A stretch of DNA of 6,233 nt from Candidatus Nanohaloarchaea archaeon (GTDB taxonomy: Archaea; EX4484-52; DAOVKX01). Positions 4,704-6,233 of this stretch are shown here, piece by piece (position 1 is the stretch's first letter; the number at the start of each line of letters is the position of its first letter). The DNA lies in NCBI GenBank assembly GCA_030631505.1, contig DAOVKX010000061.1:1-6233 (forward strand). Reading direction: 5' to 3'. The notes under the pieces were generated by a model, which worked only from the letters and a program-made list of their open reading frames with translations, searched no databases and was not told the origin of the DNA. The translations under genes and the position numbers were made by a program.

Positions 4704-5693
4704 ATGCCAAAGGCACATCATCCACGAAGGGGTTCATTAGCATATACCCCAAGAAAAAGGGCAAAAAGGATATATCCCAGAGTCCGAAGTAGGGTTAAAA
4801 CTAAAGAAATCAAAATAACCGAATTCGCGGGTTATAAAGTCGGCATGACGCATATTTCCGTAATAGATGATGTAAAGGGCTCTGTTACGCAAAACCAGGA
4901 AATCACGCTTCCTGTAACGGTTCTGGAAACCCCGCCTTTAAAGGTTGTCGGGCTGCGCATCTATGGGAAATCAACAGAGGGTTTAAAGCCACTTAGGGAT
5001 TTCTGGATTTCTGAAACCGACAAGGCAATGGAAAAGAAAGTTCATATCCCAAAAAAAAGGAAAACAAAAATTGAAGAACTTAAAAAGGAAATGCAGAACA
5101 TTAGTGAAATAAGCATGATTGTTCATACGATGCCGGGTAAAACCATTATAGGAAAGAAAAAACCTGAACTGTTTGAAATTCTTGTATGTGGTGAAAATAC
5201 AGAAGAAAAATTTAAACTGGCTGAGGAAAAACTTGGCAATGAACTGAGGATAAATGACATTTTCAATGCCGGTGATTTTATAGATACAACAGGCATAACA
5301 AAAGGGAAAGGATTTCAGGGCGTAGTAAAGCGGTTTGGCGTCAAAACAGGAAAAAGAAAATATGAAAAAAAAAGGATGGTTGGAAATCTTGGCCCATGGA
5401 CCCCTAAAAAAATAAGCTGGAGGGTGCCAAGGGACGGGCAGATGGGCTATCACACAAGAACGGACATAAATAAAAGGATATTAAAAATCGGAGAAAATCC
5501 CGAAGAAATCGCAGTGAAGGGTGACTGGTTAAATTACGGCAAAATAAAGAACCCATATATCTTAATCAAAGGTTCTATACCCGGACCTGCAAAAAGATTA
5601 ATACGCATTAGATCTGCAATCAGGCCGCCGGGGAAAGAAACAGGCACGCCTGTGATAGAACATGTGTCTCTGGAGAGCAAACAGGGAGTTTAA
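4704..5693 (+). CDS. rpl3: Large-subunit ribosomal protein uL3, archaeal type
   Basis: A 329-residue uL3, close to the usual archaeal length and much longer than bacterial L3. uL3 binds 23S rRNA early in assembly and reaches the peptidyl transferase centre with a long extension. The N-terminus, PRRGSLAYTPRKRAKRIYPR, is the archaeal/eukaryotic form. The central GITKGKGFQGVVKRFG (197-212) and the GPWTP...GQMGYHTRTDINKRI block (230-259) are the family signature. W232 corresponds to yeast W255 at the tip of the extension. SIPGPAKRLIRIRSAIRPP (291-309) closes the beta-barrel domain. The histidine methylated in yeast (H243) has no equivalent here: the stretch KTGKRKYEKKR is basic with no histidine. 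A lysine-rich segment at 107-130 belongs to the archaeal/eukaryotic insertion. The gene is first in its operon; its stop is one base before the start of rpl4, so translation is probably coupled. Confidence 0.98.
   Translation: MPKAHHPRRGSLAYTPRKRAKRIYPRVRSRVKTKEIKITEFAGYKVGMTHISVIDDVKGSVTQNQEITLPVTVLETPPLKVVGLRIYGKSTEGLKPLRDFWISETDKAMEKKVHIPKKRKTKIEELKKEMQNISEISMIVHTMPGKTIIGKKKPELFEILVCGENTEEKFKLAEEKLGNELRINDIFNAGDFIDTTGITKGKGFQGVVKRFGVKTGKRKYEKKRMVGNLGPWTPKKISWRVPRDGQMGYHTRTDINKRILKIGENPEEIAVKGDWLNYGKIKNPYILIKGSIPGPAKRLIRIRSAIRPPGKETGTPVIEHVSLESKQGV
5684..5688 (+). promoter_or_regulatory. Ribosome binding site of rpl4 inside the end of rpl3
   Basis: GGGAG lies in the last codons of rpl3, six bases before ATG 5695. 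With the one-base gap between the genes it points to coupled translation of uL3 and uL4. Confidence 0.6.
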
Positions 5694-5694
5694 A

Positions 5695-6233
5695 ATGAAA
5701 GCTAATGTTTACTCATTGAATGGAAAGAAACTTGAGGCAGTGAAACTTCCATCACAGTTCAATGAAGAGTTCAGGCCTGATTTAATAAAAAGGTCTTTTC
5801 TTGCAATAAAAAACCGTAATCGCCAGCCATATGGAGCAGACCCCAAAGCGGGAACAAAGACAGCTGCAAAACACTCTGCAAGGCGGCAGATTTACGGCAC
5901 ATGGGCAAACAGGGGTTTGTCAAGAATCCCCAGAATTCGGAGAGGTTCCGGGAACATGACAGGCACTGCAAGATTCGCTCCTCACGCGGTGAAAGGAAGG
6001 CGGGCACATCCGCCAAAGGCCGAAAAAGATTGGGATCAGAAAATAAACAATAAAGAAAGAAAGAAAGCAATACGCTCTGCCATAGCAGCTACATCAGTAA
6101 AGGAAATAGTTGAAAAGAGAGGGCATAGAATAAGCAATCTGGAAACCTGTCCTGTGATTATTGAAGACAAATTTGAATCATTAACCAAAACAAAAGATGT
6201 TGAAAAAACATTAAATGCGGTTAATCTTTTAGA
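5695..6233 (+). CDS. rpl4: Large-subunit ribosomal protein uL4, archaeal type (3' end cut off)
   Basis: The frame is open from ATG 5695 to the window edge, 179 codons without a stop. Archaeal uL4 is usually about 250-260 residues, so roughly 70 percent is present. uL4 is an early-assembly protein whose loop lines the peptide exit tunnel. The start MKANVYSLNGKKLEAVKLP and the tract ADPKAGTKTAAKHSARRQI (47-65) are typical. The basic loop follows, with GTWANRGLSRIPRIRRGSG (67-85) and MTGTARFAPHAVKGRRAHPPKAEKDW. Then comes the helix KKAIRSAIAATS (122-133) and the start of the C-terminal domain (RGHRISNLETCPVIIEDKFE). The archaeal/eukaryotic form is clear from the tunnel loop. It follows rpl3 by one base with an internal ribosome binding site. 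In archaea uL23 and uL2 normally come next, beyond the edge. Confidence 0.96.
   Translation, partial: MKANVYSLNGKKLEAVKLPSQFNEEFRPDLIKRSFLAIKNRNRQPYGADPKAGTKTAAKHSARRQIYGTWANRGLSRIPRIRRGSGNMTGTARFAPHAVKGRRAHPPKAEKDWDQKINNKERKKAIRSAIAATSVKEIVEKRGHRISNLETCPVIIEDKFESLTKTKDVEKTLNAVNLL

Noticed and set aside
4983..5453. 156-codon open frame on the minus strand inside rpl3
   Set aside because: It lies opposite the certain uL3 gene. Its translation is rich in F, C, Y and H, as expected from the complement of lysine-rich coding sequence, and it has no promoter or ribosome binding site.
5771..6070. 99-codon minus-strand frame opposite rpl4
   Set aside because: uL4 is unmistakable on the plus strand, and the antisense product has a low-quality composition.

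Overview
The window is almost certainly archaeal. It ends at the start of the S10/L3-type ribosomal protein operon: a complete archaeal-type uL3 is followed one base later by uL4, which runs off the right edge. Upstream sequences carry archaeal TATA boxes (TTTATAAA-like), and ribosome binding sites are either of the GGTGAT/GGAG type or absent, as in leaderless transcripts. The AT-rich composition, short genes and many lineage-specific small proteins would fit a DPANN-type archaeon. That placement is an inference, not something the sequence proves.

Layout. Positions 1-261 are AT-rich and hold no convincing gene, apart from a short open frame (79-237) that could be a gene remnant or a small protein. 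Next comes a stand-alone HD-GYP-like phosphohydrolase (262-888, +), then an acidic soluble protein of unknown function (1031-1576, +) with its own TATA box and a strong ribosome binding site. Two small membrane proteins follow on the minus strand: a one-helix anchored protein with a cysteine-containing outer domain (1625-2005) and a two-helix protein (2077-2265). The latter is divergent from rtcB (2338-3744, +), the RNA-splicing ligase, and the two share a self-complementary TATA box. A probable winged-helix protein (3771-4454, +) lies 26 bp after rtcB.

Positions 4455-4703 form a 249-bp control region. It contains a 22-bp perfect palindrome, a 9-bp direct repeat, two TATA boxes, a hairpin and the Shine-Dalgarno site of rpl3. 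Then come rpl3 (4704-5693) and rpl4 (5695 to beyond the edge).

The genes do not form one pathway. RtcB (tRNA exon ligation and RNA repair) and uL3/uL4 (large ribosomal subunit) are core information-processing genes. The other five are accessory or uncharacterised and appear to be separate transcription units. I found no tRNA or rRNA gene, CRISPR array, insertion sequence, toxin-antitoxin pair or defence system. Nothing here amounts to a clearly new multi-gene system. The items most worth a second look are the modified HD-GYP site, the mosaic RtcB, and the structured leader of the ribosomal operon.
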